A stretch of DNA of 59,338 bases from Ignavibacteria bacterium RIFOXYB12_FULL_35_14 (GCA_001803045.1 MHAR01000076.1:1-59338), one strand, 5' to 3'. Positions 44,316 to 54,610 are shown, numbered from the stretch's first letter. Notes: generated from the sequence alone by a model not told the origin. Translations and numbers: made by a program.

Positions 44316-47279
44316 TTGAAATTTAATTCGATTCGAAAAATATTTATTAAAAAAATTTCGCTTATATTATTTTTTATTTTATTCACTTCAATTCCAATTA
44401 ACAGTCAAAGTGATTGGTTTGAACAAGAGAGTGAAAATTTTAAGATTATCTACAGGGGAAGTCATGCCCATTTAGTTCCTCAGCTTTTTCATTCTGCCGA
44501 GACTGCTCTATCTACATTAAAAAGGCTATTCAAATACACTCCGAGTGAAAAAATTATAATTAATACTTATGATGCCTATGATTATGGTTATGGTGCTGCC
44601 ACATCAGTTCCTCAAAACTTTATCAGGTTAGAAATTGAACCAATGGAACCTGGTTATGAAAGTGTTCCTTATAATGACAGGTTCCAGTGGATTATAAGTC
44701 ATGAATTAGTGCATATAGTTGTAAATGATCAATCATCAAATGTGGAAAGCTTTGCGAGGTCATTTTTTTCTAAAGTGGTTCCTGAACAAATCCAGCCATT
44801 AACAATTATTTACAGTTTGCTAACCAACTATAATCGTTATACTCCTCGTTGGCATCAAGAATCAATGGCGGTGTTTTTAGAAACCTGGATGAATGGCGGA
44901 TTTGGAAGAACCTTAGGCAGTTTTGATGAGATGTATTTCCGTTCACTTGTTTTAGACAACCTAGAATTTGCGGGTGAAATTGAATTAGATGCTAAAACTT
45001 CACATAATTCTTTTTTACTTGAAACAATTTTTTATATCTATGGGTCTAGATTCGCCTCATTTTTAACTCTAAAGCATGGACCAGAAAAACTTATAAAATG
45101 GTTTAAAACTGAATCTTGCGAATTCTATCAAAGCTTTGAGAACAAGTTTTATGATATCTATAAAGTTGACATGGTTGACTCCTGGAATGAATTCATAAGT
45201 TTTGAAAAAGATTTTCAGAAATCCAATATTCAAAAATTAAAAACTTACACATTAACTGAAGTAAAGAGATTAAGCGATGAAAATTTTGGCTGGGTTACAC
45301 AGCCATATCTTGACAAATTGGGTAATAGTATTTTTTTTGGATTCCATCGTTCTCATCAACTTGCAGAAATTCAAAAGTATAATCTCCAGTATAGAATTTC
45401 AGAAAACATTGCCACATTACCTACTCCAAGCATGCTGCAGGTTTCCTCAACCGCTTACGATAAAAATTTGGGATTGTTCTTCTTCACAACAAATAATAAT
45501 CAGCTTTACAGAGATCTATGGGTATTGGACACCGAGAAACAAAACAGGAGATTACTTTTCAAAGATTGCAGAGTCGGTAGCCTTACTATTTCTCCAATTA
45601 CTCATGAACTTTGGGGAATTGAGCATTCAGCTTCTGCAGCTTCTTTGGTTTACTCAACTTATCCTTATAACAAACTTGAAATGATATTGCAGTTTGATGT
45701 TGGAGATGAGATTCAACAGTTATCAGTAAGCCCATCCGGTAAATATTTAGCGGCCGTTTTTCACCAAAGCAGTGGCGATCAGAAGATTATTCTTTTAGAC
45801 ATTGATGTCATTAAATCTGCTAAGAGTATTAAATACGAAATACTCTATACCAGCGGATCTCCCGAAAATATTTCGTGGAGTATGGATGAACAATTTATTT
45901 TTTGGAATGCATACACAAACGGGGTATCGAATATCTACAGGTTAAATATTTCTACTCTCAAAGTTGAAGTTCTCAGCCATACTTTGCGGGGATTATTTAA
46001 ACCATTATATGTGAATCAAGATTCTATTTTTGCTTTTGAATTTACAAGTTTAGGTTTTATCCCTGTAATGATCGCTAACAAACCTGCAGAATATGTTCCA
46101 GCGATTTCATATTTAGGACAGCTTATTCTGGATAAATATCCAAGCCTGATGGATCTTAACTTACCATCTGCCGGTGAATCTAAACAGCAGTTAACAATTA
46201 TCCCAAAAGAAAAATATAACGGTTTGTCTAATCTTGCGGTACAAACATTTGTACCTGTAATCAGCGGATTTCAATCTCAAAAAGTGGTCGGAATTTATGG
46301 CCATATAGCAGACCCGGTTCTTAATCATGATCTTACTTTTGAGATAGGTTATTCTCCATTCAAAGAAAATCCATTAGGCCCAAAGTTTCATGCAAAGCTT
46401 AAGTATGATTATAAAAAGCAATTTGAAATCGGAATTGATCACAATGCAACCGATTTTTATGATCTTTTTAATAAAAGAAAAAGAGGAATGATTGGAACAA
46501 AAATAACAATGGGGCATACTTACTATTGGATGTATGATAATCCTCTCAAGGTCAAACAGCAAACGCAGGTTGCATTGTATAAAAATGTCGAGTTTATAAA
46601 CGATAATTTGGTAAGAGTATCTGAACCGGATTTTATGGTTGCCCAATCAATTTTTGATATTAAGAATCAACGAAGAAGCATTGGCAGCTCTGATTTTGAA
46701 CATGGGAATGATTTTATTACAACCCTAATGGTGTTTGGCGCAGATCCGAAGAATCCAGAGTTTGCTTATCAAATATGGGCAGAGCTTGGCAGCCTTACCA
46801 CCTGGTTATTCCCACACAATGTACTTTACTTAAGAATTGCGGGCGGCTATCATCAACCCAATGATGTTTTGAGACAAGCGAGATTTTACTTTGGGGGATT
46901 CGGAAACCGAGAGGTTGAAAATGTTGATGTTAAGCAATACAGAAAAGTATTTCGTTTTCCGGGAATACCAATTTATAGCTTGGGTGCAGATAATTTTGTA
47001 AAGTTAATGATGGAAAATAATTTGCCCCCCCTTCGCCTCTCAAATTTTTCAATTGGCAGACATTACTTGAATCATATTGATCTATCTATCTATTCACAAG
47101 GATTGCTCGTTAAATCCGACTTAGGTAAGTATTGGGGTGATGTTGGAGGTCAAATTAATTTTATTTTTAAGCATTGGGATAATCTGGAGTCTACATTTTC
47201 GGCAGGTATTGCAAAAGCCTGGTTCCAAAATGGTAGTGATTGGGAATGGTTTCTTTCCCTAAAACTTCTTAAGAATTAA
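44316..47279 (+). CDS. Secreted gluzincin-type metallopeptidase with propeller and barrel-like C-terminus
   Basis: The start is a TTG with GGAG 5 bases upstream, followed by a signal peptide (KISLILFFILFTSIPINS). The N-terminal domain has ISHELVHIVV (His 129, Glu 130, His 133) and a third ligand-like Glu in RWHQESMAVFLE (Glu 182), the peptidase-MA-like/gluzincin pattern. Residues from about 290 to 600 look like a WD/TolB-type propeller (SVSPSGKYLAAV). The last 300 residues contain strand-rich segments like an outer-membrane barrel. It lies directly after the repeat-peptide unit, but behind its terminator. Confidence 0.82.
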   Translation: MKFNSIRKIFIKKISLILFFILFTSIPINSQSDWFEQESENFKIIYRGSHAHLVPQLFHSAETALSTLKRLFKYTPSEKIIINTYDAYDYGYGAATSVPQNFIRLEIEPMEPGYESVPYNDRFQWIISHELVHIVVNDQSSNVESFARSFFSKVVPEQIQPLTIIYSLLTNYNRYTPRWHQESMAVFLETWMNGGFGRTLGSFDEMYFRSLVLDNLEFAGEIELDAKTSHNSFLLETIFYIYGSRFASFLTLKHGPEKLIKWFKTESCEFYQSFENKFYDIYKVDMVDSWNEFISFEKDFQKSNIQKLKTYTLTEVKRLSDENFGWVTQPYLDKLGNSIFFGFHRSHQLAEIQKYNLQYRISENIATLPTPSMLQVSSTAYDKNLGLFFFTTNNNQLYRDLWVLDTEKQNRRLLFKDCRVGSLTISPITHELWGIEHSASAASLVYSTYPYNKLEMILQFDVGDEIQQLSVSPSGKYLAAVFHQSSGDQKIILLDIDVIKSAKSIKYEILYTSGSPENISWSMDEQFIFWNAYTNGVSNIYRLNISTLKVEVLSHTLRGLFKPLYVNQDSIFAFEFTSLGFIPVMIANKPAEYVPAISYLGQLILDKYPSLMDLNLPSAGESKQQLTIIPKEKYNGLSNLAVQTFVPVISGFQSQKVVGIYGHIADPVLNHDLTFEIGYSPFKENPLGPKFHAKLKYDYKKQFEIGIDHNATDFYDLFNKRKRGMIGTKITMGHTYYWMYDNPLKVKQQTQVALYKNVEFINDNLVRVSEPDFMVAQSIFDIKNQRRSIGSSDFEHGNDFITTLMVFGADPKNPEFAYQIWAELGSLTTWLFPHNVLYLRIAGGYHQPNDVLRQARFYFGGFGNREVENVDVKQYRKVFRFPGIPIYSLGADNFVKLMMENNLPPLRLSNFSIGRHYLNHIDLSIYSQGLLVKSDLGKYWGDVGGQINFIFKHWDNLESTFSAGIAKAWFQNGSDWEWFLSLKLLKN

Positions 47280-47420
47280 TTGTGCTTATATAAGCTTGGT
47301 ATTGTGCGAAGAATAATTACTCGTAAGGACAAAATTTATGGCTAAGAATTTGATATGTTATTTTAGAATTAACCAATAATATTTTATATTATTCGAAGTA
47401 ATTATGATTAGGAGTCAGAA

Positions 47421-48728
47421 ATGAAATTTTCGGAATTTAAAAAATTGGTTGACAACAAAGATGAATCGGTTTTAGTTAAAGATCAATCAATTAATAAAAT
47501 TAAGAACCTTGAAGTTATTCTTGATATAGTTAATACTATAAATCAAACCTTAATTCTTGATGATGTACTAATACTGGTTCTTAAAAATGCAATTGAGCTT
47601 ACAAATTCCGAACGGGGATTTATTGTACTTATTAATCCTAATGGCGATCTTGAATATAAATTAGGTTTAGATGCACAAGGGAATAAGCTGCCAAAGGAAT
47701 CTTTTAGTGTAAGCACTTCGGTTGTTAAAGATGTTTACACAACCGGTCAATCAAAATTTATTGAGGGGGTGCACAGCGATACAAATTTTGATCCTAGCAG
47801 AAGCATCTTACGTTTGGAACTAGAGACAATTCTTTGTTCACCTCTCATCACTGAAAATAAAAAAATTGGCGTGGTGTATGTTGACAGCAAGCATCTTCAC
47901 AAAGTAAAAGTAAGTGAAATTACAAATACCTTCGAGATTCTTGCCGGACAAGCAGCAACTGCTATTCGAAATGCTCAATTATACGTTAATCAGGTTAATG
48001 CCTACAATGCTTTGGAGGAAGCCAACAAGCAGCTAATTCAAGTGGAACGGAAAGCATTGAAGGCAAGCATTGATAGTGAGATCGGGCAGGAACTACAGGG
48101 TCTTGTACATCTCGCGCTTCTCGAGACTGAAAGCTCAATGCGGGTGATTGAAACTTCTCAAAAGGAAATTGTTAATAAGAACGAAGAATCAACCATCGCT
48201 AATCTTGATAGAATTTTATTGAAATTAAAAGTGGCGGCTGATTCAATAAGTAAAATTCAAAAGTTTGGTCAAGCCTTGCTAGAAACTTCAATAATGAATT
48301 TGAATAAAGATAGCGGGGATTTGAATAAAACAATTCAATCTATTCTTAAATATATCTCGCCAATTAAAACGTTCAGTAAAGTCACATTTAAAACCGAATT
48401 AAATAACCTGCCTGTTATCAAATATGATTCTGAGCAGATTCAGCAGCTGCTAGTTCATCTATTCTCAAATACTGTCGAAGCACAACCGGATGCAACTATA
48501 AACATTCAGACATATTCTGAAAAAGACAAAATTATTGTGGTTTGTTCCGATGATGGACCGGGAATTCCCCCGAAAATTGTGAGTTCCGTTTTTAATCCTC
48601 CATCGCCAGAAAAGCCTGGCTATGGATTATTCTTATGCAAAAGCATTATTGATTTGCATAACGGTGAAATAAAAGTATTGGCTTCTGAAAAGGGCGTAAA
48701 AATATTATTCTCATTACCACTGAATTAA
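47421..48728 (+). CDS. GAF-domain histidine-kinase-like ATPase lacking an evident phospho-acceptor His
   Basis: Residues 45-190 form a GAF sensor domain; 200-300 are helical; 320-435 are a HATPase domain with the N-box HLFSNTVEAQ (Asn 350), G1 DDGPGIP and G2 GYGLFLCKSI. At the position where H-box kinases have HE, the protein reads IDSEIGQEL (Ser 219, Glu 220). It may be a regulatory or non-canonical kinase. It ends 2 bases before the hybrid kinase gene, so the two probably work as a pair. Confidence 0.88.
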   Translation: MKFSEFKKLVDNKDESVLVKDQSINKIKNLEVILDIVNTINQTLILDDVLILVLKNAIELTNSERGFIVLINPNGDLEYKLGLDAQGNKLPKESFSVSTSVVKDVYTTGQSKFIEGVHSDTNFDPSRSILRLELETILCSPLITENKKIGVVYVDSKHLHKVKVSEITNTFEILAGQAATAIRNAQLYVNQVNAYNALEEANKQLIQVERKALKASIDSEIGQELQGLVHLALLETESSMRVIETSQKEIVNKNEESTIANLDRILLKLKVAADSISKIQKFGQALLETSIMNLNKDSGDLNKTIQSILKYISPIKTFSKVTFKTELNNLPVIKYDSEQIQQLLVHLFSNTVEAQPDATINIQTYSEKDKIIVVCSDDGPGIPPKIVSSVFNPPSPEKPGYGLFLCKSIIDLHNGEIKVLASEKGVKILFSLPLN

Positions 48729-48730
48729 AG

Positions 48731-50245
48731 ATGAAGCAAGATGTAACGAAATATTTTTTATCTTTTTATAATGAATTTGCCCTGCCAATTCGAGTGTTTA
48801 GGCGAGATGGCAAGTTGATATTTGTAAACAAAGCTTTTATAGATTCTTGGGGATATGACCTTTCAAAACTTAAAGAGTACAATATTTTTAATGATATATC
48901 ATTGAAGAGAACCAAACTTCTCACCGATATTAAAAAAGCTTTTGATGAAAATATTACTACGGAAATTAGAAATTATACAGACTCATTAATGAAGAGTAAA
49001 AAGACAACAGCACCGATTTATAAGACAAAAATATTTCCGGTAACATTTGAAAAAGAAGATTATTTCATCCTTATTCACGAAGATCGCACAGAAATATTTC
49101 TCGCCGAAGCCGAAGTGAAAAAAGCTAGAGAAACAATCAAGGAAGCCGATAGATTAAAAAACACATTCCTAAATGTTTTATCACACGAACTTAGAACACC
49201 ATTGAATATAATACTTGGGTACAGCACAATAATTAAAGAAAGCTTAAAGGATAAGGTCTCAACTGAAGAAAAAGTATTTTTGGATAATTTGCATAATGGA
49301 AGCGAGAGGTTGTTTAATAGCATCTCTCAAATGCTGGAATTTGCACAGTTGGAAGCCGGTAACTTTAAACTTGCCATTGAAACTGTGGATCTCATTCCAA
49401 TGCTTCATTTTAGTATTCAAAGCATTAAGCAGCAAGCTTTGGAAAAACAGATTGACTTAAAAACGAATATCAAGGAAAAAAGCATTTTAGTTGATATTGA
49501 TTTACATTGTATAGAAAATGCTTTAAATAATTTGTTAAACAATGCCGTTAAATTTACTTCACGCGGGTTCATTGAAGTTGAAGCCGGCATACTTAAAGAT
49601 CATGAACTAGCTTTTTGTAAGATTAGGGATTCGGGAGTTGGAATTTCAGCAGGGTATTTAGAGCATCTTTATTCCCCATTCTCACAGGAAGATTTAAACT
49701 TAAGCCGCAACTATGAAGGTAATGGTTTGGGATTGGCAATTACAAAGAGATACGTTGAGAAATTGGGCGGCTCACTTATAGTGGACAGCATAAAAGGTGT
49801 TGGTTCGACTTTTACTTTAACCCTTCCGCTTTCGAAAAAGATGAGGAAGATAGAATCCTCCCAAAGGAAATGCGATAAAGATGGTTTCAAAAAAATTTTA
49901 ATGTTGGATGAATTCGGCGAAACATCAGAATTGGTTAAAGTGTTTCTGCGAGATTTTGCTGAAGTTTCAGTTCATCGGTTCGAGAAGTTCATGAATCATC
50001 TGATAAAAACAGATGATTATCAGTTAGTGATACTTGATATAAACCTAAATCAGTGGAATGATGGAATGACTTTATGTGAAGAAATTAAAAACAAAGATCC
50101 CTTTAAACGTCCTGTATTCATCATGTCCGGCGAAACCGATAAAAATAAAATTAATGAGTTTTACAAAGCAGGGGCAGCAGAGTTTATCATCAAACCTTTT
50201 ACAAAAGCTGATTTGATAGAATCGTTCAGAGCAATTCTATTATAA
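48731..50245 (+). CDS. PAS-HisKA-HATPase-receiver hybrid histidine kinase
   Basis: The 504-residue protein has a PAS domain (about 12-120, RRDGKLIFVNKAF), H-box LSHELRTPLNII (His 152), N-box NALNNLLNNAVKFT, G1 RDSGVGIS, G2 GNGLGLAI and a C-terminal receiver domain with Asp 436 in LVILDINLN and Lys 488 in FIIKPF. It has no membrane helices, so it is cytosolic. All phosphorelay residues are present, in contrast to its upstream neighbour. The output partner is not in the window. Confidence 0.93.
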   Translation: MKQDVTKYFLSFYNEFALPIRVFRRDGKLIFVNKAFIDSWGYDLSKLKEYNIFNDISLKRTKLLTDIKKAFDENITTEIRNYTDSLMKSKKTTAPIYKTKIFPVTFEKEDYFILIHEDRTEIFLAEAEVKKARETIKEADRLKNTFLNVLSHELRTPLNIILGYSTIIKESLKDKVSTEEKVFLDNLHNGSERLFNSISQMLEFAQLEAGNFKLAIETVDLIPMLHFSIQSIKQQALEKQIDLKTNIKEKSILVDIDLHCIENALNNLLNNAVKFTSRGFIEVEAGILKDHELAFCKIRDSGVGISAGYLEHLYSPFSQEDLNLSRNYEGNGLGLAITKRYVEKLGGSLIVDSIKGVGSTFTLTLPLSKKMRKIESSQRKCDKDGFKKILMLDEFGETSELVKVFLRDFAEVSVHRFEKFMNHLIKTDDYQLVILDINLNQWNDGMTLCEEIKNKDPFKRPVFIMSGETDKNKINEFYKAGAAEFIIKPFTKADLIESFRAILL

Positions 50246-50496
50246 TTATCTCACTTTATTTTTATTAACTTACCTCAACTAGCCTGAAATGTTACGAATT
50301 GCTTTTCTGTAGGTTAACCAGGCGGTCGACCAACCAACTAGGTGAAAATTAAAATCTATTTGAAGATGACCTTGAAGCAGCACATGAAAATATACCATCG
50401 GTGAAGCGAAATTAATTTCTGCAAAGTTTAGGGCATTTATCAAATTACTAACCAAAATAGAATTACTGTCGAGGAAATTATAATTCCCATATTTTT

Positions 50497-51147
50497 CTAA
50501 ACCATAAAAATTGAAAGCAAAATGAAAAATATGAACTGAATTAGAAAATAGTAAATGAACAAAGAATCCTCTAATTCTAATTTAAGCTTACTGCTTAACA
50601 ATGCAGCTAAGAATCCTATTGTAAACCATGCATAGTAATTTTGAAGTGGAATAAATCCATGTTCCCATGTCCAATAACCAAGTTTCACAGCTACAGGTTC
50701 CAGCATTATGTCAAACAAAGCAGCGAATGTGCCGGTAAGCAATGCAATCTGTAGAGCACTCCGATGTATTCTGCTTGCAATGCCGATCGCTCCAAGAATT
50801 ACAATTACCCAATTGAATCCGATTATAAGAGGAACATCGAAAAGTTTTAATCCAAGAATATCTCCATATTGATAACTACCAAAAATAAAACCTGTTTTTA
50901 CACCTGCAACTTCAAGCGTAAAGATTACTGTATAGCCTATCGAACACCAGATTATAAGCTTTAAATTTCCTTTTTGAACTGATGCGTAAAGAGTTACAAC
51001 CCCAGCTAACAACAAAGTAAAAGGAGTAAGCGAAATCATTAACAGTTTTGTAATTGGAAGAAGATGACCAATCATCCCCACAAAGAAAATGATGCAAAGA
51101 AAAAGAGGTGTTAAAAAATTATGTATTACATTCTTCCTTTCCAGCAT
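50497..51147 (-). CDS. cruF: CruF-like carotenoid biosynthesis membrane protein
   Basis: The 216-residue protein has about seven hydrophobic helices and the DUF422/CruF signatures GSYQYGDILGLKLFDVPLIIGFNWV and FDIMLEPVAVKLGYWTW. CruF-type proteins are carotenoid 1',2'-hydratases that act on the psi end of carotenes. No other carotenoid gene is adjacent. It is divergent to the esterase gene. The family is clear; the exact substrate is not. Confidence 0.9.
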   Translation of the reverse strand: MLERKNVIHNFLTPLFLCIIFFVGMIGHLLPITKLLMISLTPFTLLLAGVVTLYASVQKGNLKLIIWCSIGYTVIFTLEVAGVKTGFIFGSYQYGDILGLKLFDVPLIIGFNWVIVILGAIGIASRIHRSALQIALLTGTFAALFDIMLEPVAVKLGYWTWEHGFIPLQNYYAWFTIGFLAALLSSKLKLELEDSLFIYYFLIQFIFFILLSIFMV

Positions 51148-51397
51148 GCAAATTCTAGTTTAGTGTAAGTGTATAGTTTAGTCTAATCGCAAGTATAGTA
51201 ATCTACAGAGAATAAAAAATTACTTCTAAAAAATTATGGTAACGCTCTTCCTTTAGTATTAAAATATATGCAATTTTTTTTAACAAAAACAAATCACACC
51301 TTTTATTTAATACTTTAATTTTACAATTTCTTTCAAAAAATAAAATTGAATAGATTTCAAAACAAAAATTCAGATAATTTTAATTGAAAGAATTCCT

Positions 51398-52126
51398 ATG
51401 AGAGAAATTCACAAATGGTCCAGTTCGAATCTTGACAAAGATATGGAAATTGTTGTGTATGGGTATTCCGGTTATGCTGTCCTGCTATTTCCAACAGCAG
51501 CCGAAGATTTTCTTGAGTACGAAAGAAATCATCTCATAGACAGCATTGGTGAGTTTTTAGCAAAAGGTGTAATAAAAGCTTTCTCGATCAACAGCATTAA
51601 TAATGAAAGCTGGCTAAACACGAATTTACATCCTGCAGATAGGGCAATAAGACATCAGCAGTTCAACAAATATGTTACGGATGAGGTTGTGCCTTTTATT
51701 AAAACGCATTGCAAAGGAAAAGTTCCGATAGTAACATCAGGTGCGTCACTCGGCGCTTTTCATTCGGCAAACACATTTTTTAGAAGACCCGATCTTTTTG
51801 CCGGGGTAATTGCAATGAGCGGATCTTATGACATAAAAGCTTATTCGGATGGTTACTATGACGATAACTGCTATTTTAATTCTCCTGTAGATTATCTCCC
51901 AAATCTTACCGACAAGAAAATCCTTAAACAATTAAAAAGTAAGCAGATAATTATTTCAAGCGGTCAGGGTGATTATGAAGCGCCTGAAGAATCGCAAAGA
52001 TTATCCGATATTTTAAATTCAAAAGGGATAAAACATTGGTTGGATATTTGGGGGCACGACGTTGTTCACGATTGGCCTACATGGAGACAGATGCTTCCTT
52101 ATTATCTAAGTAGAATAAATTTCTAA
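51398..52126 (+). CDS. Esterase-like alpha/beta hydrolase
   Basis: The 242-residue protein has the nucleophile elbow VTSGASLGAFHSA (Ser in GASLG), a later acidic segment SGQGDYEAPEES and a His in WGHDVVHDWP, which together form the expected triad. It matches the putative-esterase (esterase D-like) family and lacks a signal peptide. It is followed after 23 bases by a PAP2-like gene on the same strand. The substrate is unknown. Confidence 0.85.
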   Translation: MREIHKWSSSNLDKDMEIVVYGYSGYAVLLFPTAAEDFLEYERNHLIDSIGEFLAKGVIKAFSINSINNESWLNTNLHPADRAIRHQQFNKYVTDEVVPFIKTHCKGKVPIVTSGASLGAFHSANTFFRRPDLFAGVIAMSGSYDIKAYSDGYYDDNCYFNSPVDYLPNLTDKKILKQLKSKQIIISSGQGDYEAPEESQRLSDILNSKGIKHWLDIWGHDVVHDWPTWRQMLPYYLSRINF

Positions 52127-52149
52127 TAATATAGAAAAGACTGCGAAGT

Positions 52150-52794
52150 TTGAGAAACATTAAAACAATATGGAAGCCGTTTTTAAGTTCATCAAAGTTT
52201 AGAGTAAAATTTTTTCTTTCTCTCATTATTCTATCGTTTTCATTATTCGCTTACAGAAATTTTTTGGATTTCGCAGAAGCACGGACTGGAGCTGCAATTC
52301 CTGACCCGATTTTAAAACTATTTGAACCAATTGATCTCACATGGCTAATTTTCGGATTGATTTATTTATGCCTGGTGGTTGGAATTATCGCTTTAATTCA
52401 AAATCCTGAGAAGCTGCTATTGGCATTTCAAGTATATACGGCTATTGTAATAGTTCGAATTATAGGTATGTACTTAGTGCCGTTCGAAGCTCCGCAGAAA
52501 TTAATTGTTCTCAAAGATCCTTTTGTGGAATTGTTTGGGTCGGGTGAAGCATTAACAAAGGATTTGTTCTTTTCAGGCCATACTGCTACTTTGTTTATGC
52601 TTTTCCTGGTTGTGGAATCAAAAAGATTGAAATATATTTTTCTTATAAGTGCTGTGATAGTTGGAGTTTCAATAGTTTTGCAGCACGTTCACTATGTCAT
52701 AGATGTTTTTGCTGCACCCTTTTTCACTTATGTATGTTTTATTTTTGTATCATCATTAAATTTGAATAAGCTGAAACATGTAACCTCCGATTAG
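52150..52794 (+). CDS. PAP2-like membrane phosphatase/sphingomyelin-synthase-type protein
   Basis: The 214-residue protein has about six membrane helices and the C-terminal PAP2 motifs FFSGHTATLFM and VLQHVHYVIDVFAAP, whose His and Asp residues form the active site of PAP2_C/SMS-type enzymes. It probably acts on a lipid phosphate or transfers a lipid head group at the membrane. The start is a TTG at 52150. It lies close downstream of the esterase gene. Confidence 0.8.
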   Translation: MRNIKTIWKPFLSSSKFRVKFFLSLIILSFSLFAYRNFLDFAEARTGAAIPDPILKLFEPIDLTWLIFGLIYLCLVVGIIALIQNPEKLLLAFQVYTAIVIVRIIGMYLVPFEAPQKLIVLKDPFVELFGSGEALTKDLFFSGHTATLFMLFLVVESKRLKYIFLISAVIVGVSIVLQHVHYVIDVFAAPFFTYVCFIFVSSLNLNKLKHVTSD

Positions 52795-52820
52795 TTTTAT
52801 AATAAAAAATTATTTTAGTT

Positions 52821-53159
52821 ATGAGCGACATTGAAAAAACAGAAGTTCAGGAAGTCTCGGAAAACATATCGAGCGTGTTCAATCGCTTTGGACTCGATTT
52901 GCCTCTAAGTCCAGACGATGTTGAAAATCTCAGTCAGCTAAAAATATTTCTTACCGAAAAGCTGAAGGATTTACTCGACAACAATTTTAATATTCTAGTA
53001 AACACACTTTACCGCATCGATGTGAACGAGGAAAAGCTTAATGAGCTATTCGGAAGTAAAAACAGAGCATATATTCCGGCTGCTCTTGCAGATTTGATCA
53101 TTGAAAGACAGCTTCAAAAAATTCATTTTTGGAAGAAGTATAAAGAAGGAAAAATTTAG
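52821..53159 (+). CDS. Conserved-looking hypothetical protein, 112 residues
   Basis: The protein is mostly helical and acidic in its first half, with no signal peptide or membrane segment. Its closing segment (PAALADLIIERQLQKIHFWKKYKEG) is basic and amphipathic. It follows the PAP2-like gene by 26 bases and precedes the amylase gene. No family is recognised. Confidence 0.7.
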   Translation: MSDIEKTEVQEVSENISSVFNRFGLDLPLSPDDVENLSQLKIFLTEKLKDLLDNNFNILVNTLYRIDVNEEKLNELFGSKNRAYIPAALADLIIERQLQKIHFWKKYKEGKI

Positions 53160-53242
53160 TAATTGTGAAAATGCGGAACATAGCAGTAAAAATTCTATTC
53201 TTAAATGTTTTATCAACTAACAACCAACCGAAAAGGTTACAA

Positions 53243-54610
53243 ATGAAAAATAAAAATAACCTCACAATTTTTTGGTCGTTTTTTATTGTTCTTTTACTCA
53301 TTTTCGAAACCAATCTACTGCCCCAACAAAAACAATACAATGTTAAGCACCCCGATTGGAGCTACAACCAAACCATTTACGAAGTGAACTTGCGGCAGTA
53401 TTCTGTTGAGGGAACTTTCAAAGCATTTGAAAAAGATTTACCGCGTCTGAAAGAAATGGGCGTGGGAATAATTTGGCTAATGCCAATCCACCCAATTGGT
53501 GAACTGAACCGCAAAGGTACCCTAGGAAGTCAATATTCTGTTAAAGATTATTTTGCTATTAATCCCGAGTTCGGAACAGCGGAGGATTTTAGATCGCTAG
53601 TAAAGAAAACACACGAGCTGGGAATGTATTTGATAATCGATTGGGTTGCTAATCATTGTGCCTGGGATAATAAACTTCTCGAAGAACATCCGGAGTGGTT
53701 CACCAAAAATGCTGAAGGAAAATTCGTCCCACCAGTTGAAGATTGGCAGGATGTTGTTGATTTTGACTATGACAATAAAAACTTGTGGAAATACATGACC
53801 GAGGCTCTTAAGTTTTGGGTTCATGAGTATGACATAGACGGTTTCCGCTGCGATGTTGCAGGAATGATGCCGACTGAGTTTTGGAATCAAGCAAGAGCAG
53901 AACTCGATGAGATCAAACCCGTGTTCATGCTTGCAGAATGGGAAACTCCCGAGATGCACGAGAAAGCTTTTGATATGACCTATTCATGGGGCGATTACGA
54001 TATTTTTAATAGTATTGTTAAGAAAGAGAAGAACGCAGCAGATTTATTTGAGTTTTATGAAAACGAGAAATTAGCATATCCTAAAAATGCTTTTCGAATG
54101 AGATTCACTTCAAATCATGATAAAAATTCCTGGGAAGGAAGTGAGTTTGAAAGATTAGGAAAAGCTGCCGAAACTTTTGCAGTGCTTACTGTGATGGTTC
54201 CCGGGATGCCGTTAATATACAACGGACAGGAAGCAGGATTGAACAAACGATTGGAATTCTTTGGGAAGGATCCAATAGAATGGAAAGAGCATAAGTTTAC
54301 CGATCTCTATTCAAAGCTTTTTCATCTAAAAATGAATAGCTCAGCTTTACAAAATGGCGAACGAGGTGCCGAACTTGAGCGAGTTCAAGCTTTAGATGAT
54401 GCGACAATTTTTTCTTTCTTGAGACAAAACGATAACGAAAAGATTTTGGCTGTTTTCAATCTCTCTGATTCAGCTAAAAATTTCAATTTACAGCACCCAA
54501 ATTTATCGGGAGATTATACAGATTATTTTACCGGAGAGAAAATGTCTTTTTCCAACAGCATCAACTCTTCCCTGGATCGATGGGGCTATAAAATTTTTAT
54601 TAAAGATTGA
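53243..54610 (+). CDS. Secreted GH13 alpha-amylase-family enzyme
   Basis: I prefer the ATG at 53243, which begins a signal peptide (MKNKNNLTIFWSFFIVLLLI) and has AAAAGG upstream; a GTG at 53165 would add an odd leader. The TIM barrel has YEVNLRQYS, the region IIDWVANH, the nucleophile Asp in DGFRCDVAG, the acid Glu in FMLAEWE and the transition-state Asp in TSNHDKNSW, so all three catalytic residues are present. A short beta domain ends the protein. It should act on alpha-glucans in the periplasm or outside. Confidence 0.92.
   Translation: MKNKNNLTIFWSFFIVLLLIFETNLLPQQKQYNVKHPDWSYNQTIYEVNLRQYSVEGTFKAFEKDLPRLKEMGVGIIWLMPIHPIGELNRKGTLGSQYSVKDYFAINPEFGTAEDFRSLVKKTHELGMYLIIDWVANHCAWDNKLLEEHPEWFTKNAEGKFVPPVEDWQDVVDFDYDNKNLWKYMTEALKFWVHEYDIDGFRCDVAGMMPTEFWNQARAELDEIKPVFMLAEWETPEMHEKAFDMTYSWGDYDIFNSIVKKEKNAADLFEFYENEKLAYPKNAFRMRFTSNHDKNSWEGSEFERLGKAAETFAVLTVMVPGMPLIYNGQEAGLNKRLEFFGKDPIEWKEHKFTDLYSKLFHLKMNSSALQNGERGAELERVQALDDATIFSFLRQNDNEKILAVFNLSDSAKNFNLQHPNLSGDYTDYFTGEKMSFSNSINSSLDRWGYKIFIKD

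Noticed and set aside
50282-50585. Open minus-strand frame overlapping the end of the cruF-like gene, ending FHLVGWSTAWLTYRKAIRNISG
   Set aside because: The only ATG gives 39 residues, no ribosome site is seen and no family is recognised. I treat the 250-base stretch as non-coding.
51148-51397. Possible gene in the gap between the cruF-like and esterase genes
   Set aside because: It is AT-rich with many stops on both strands; it probably holds only divergent promoters.
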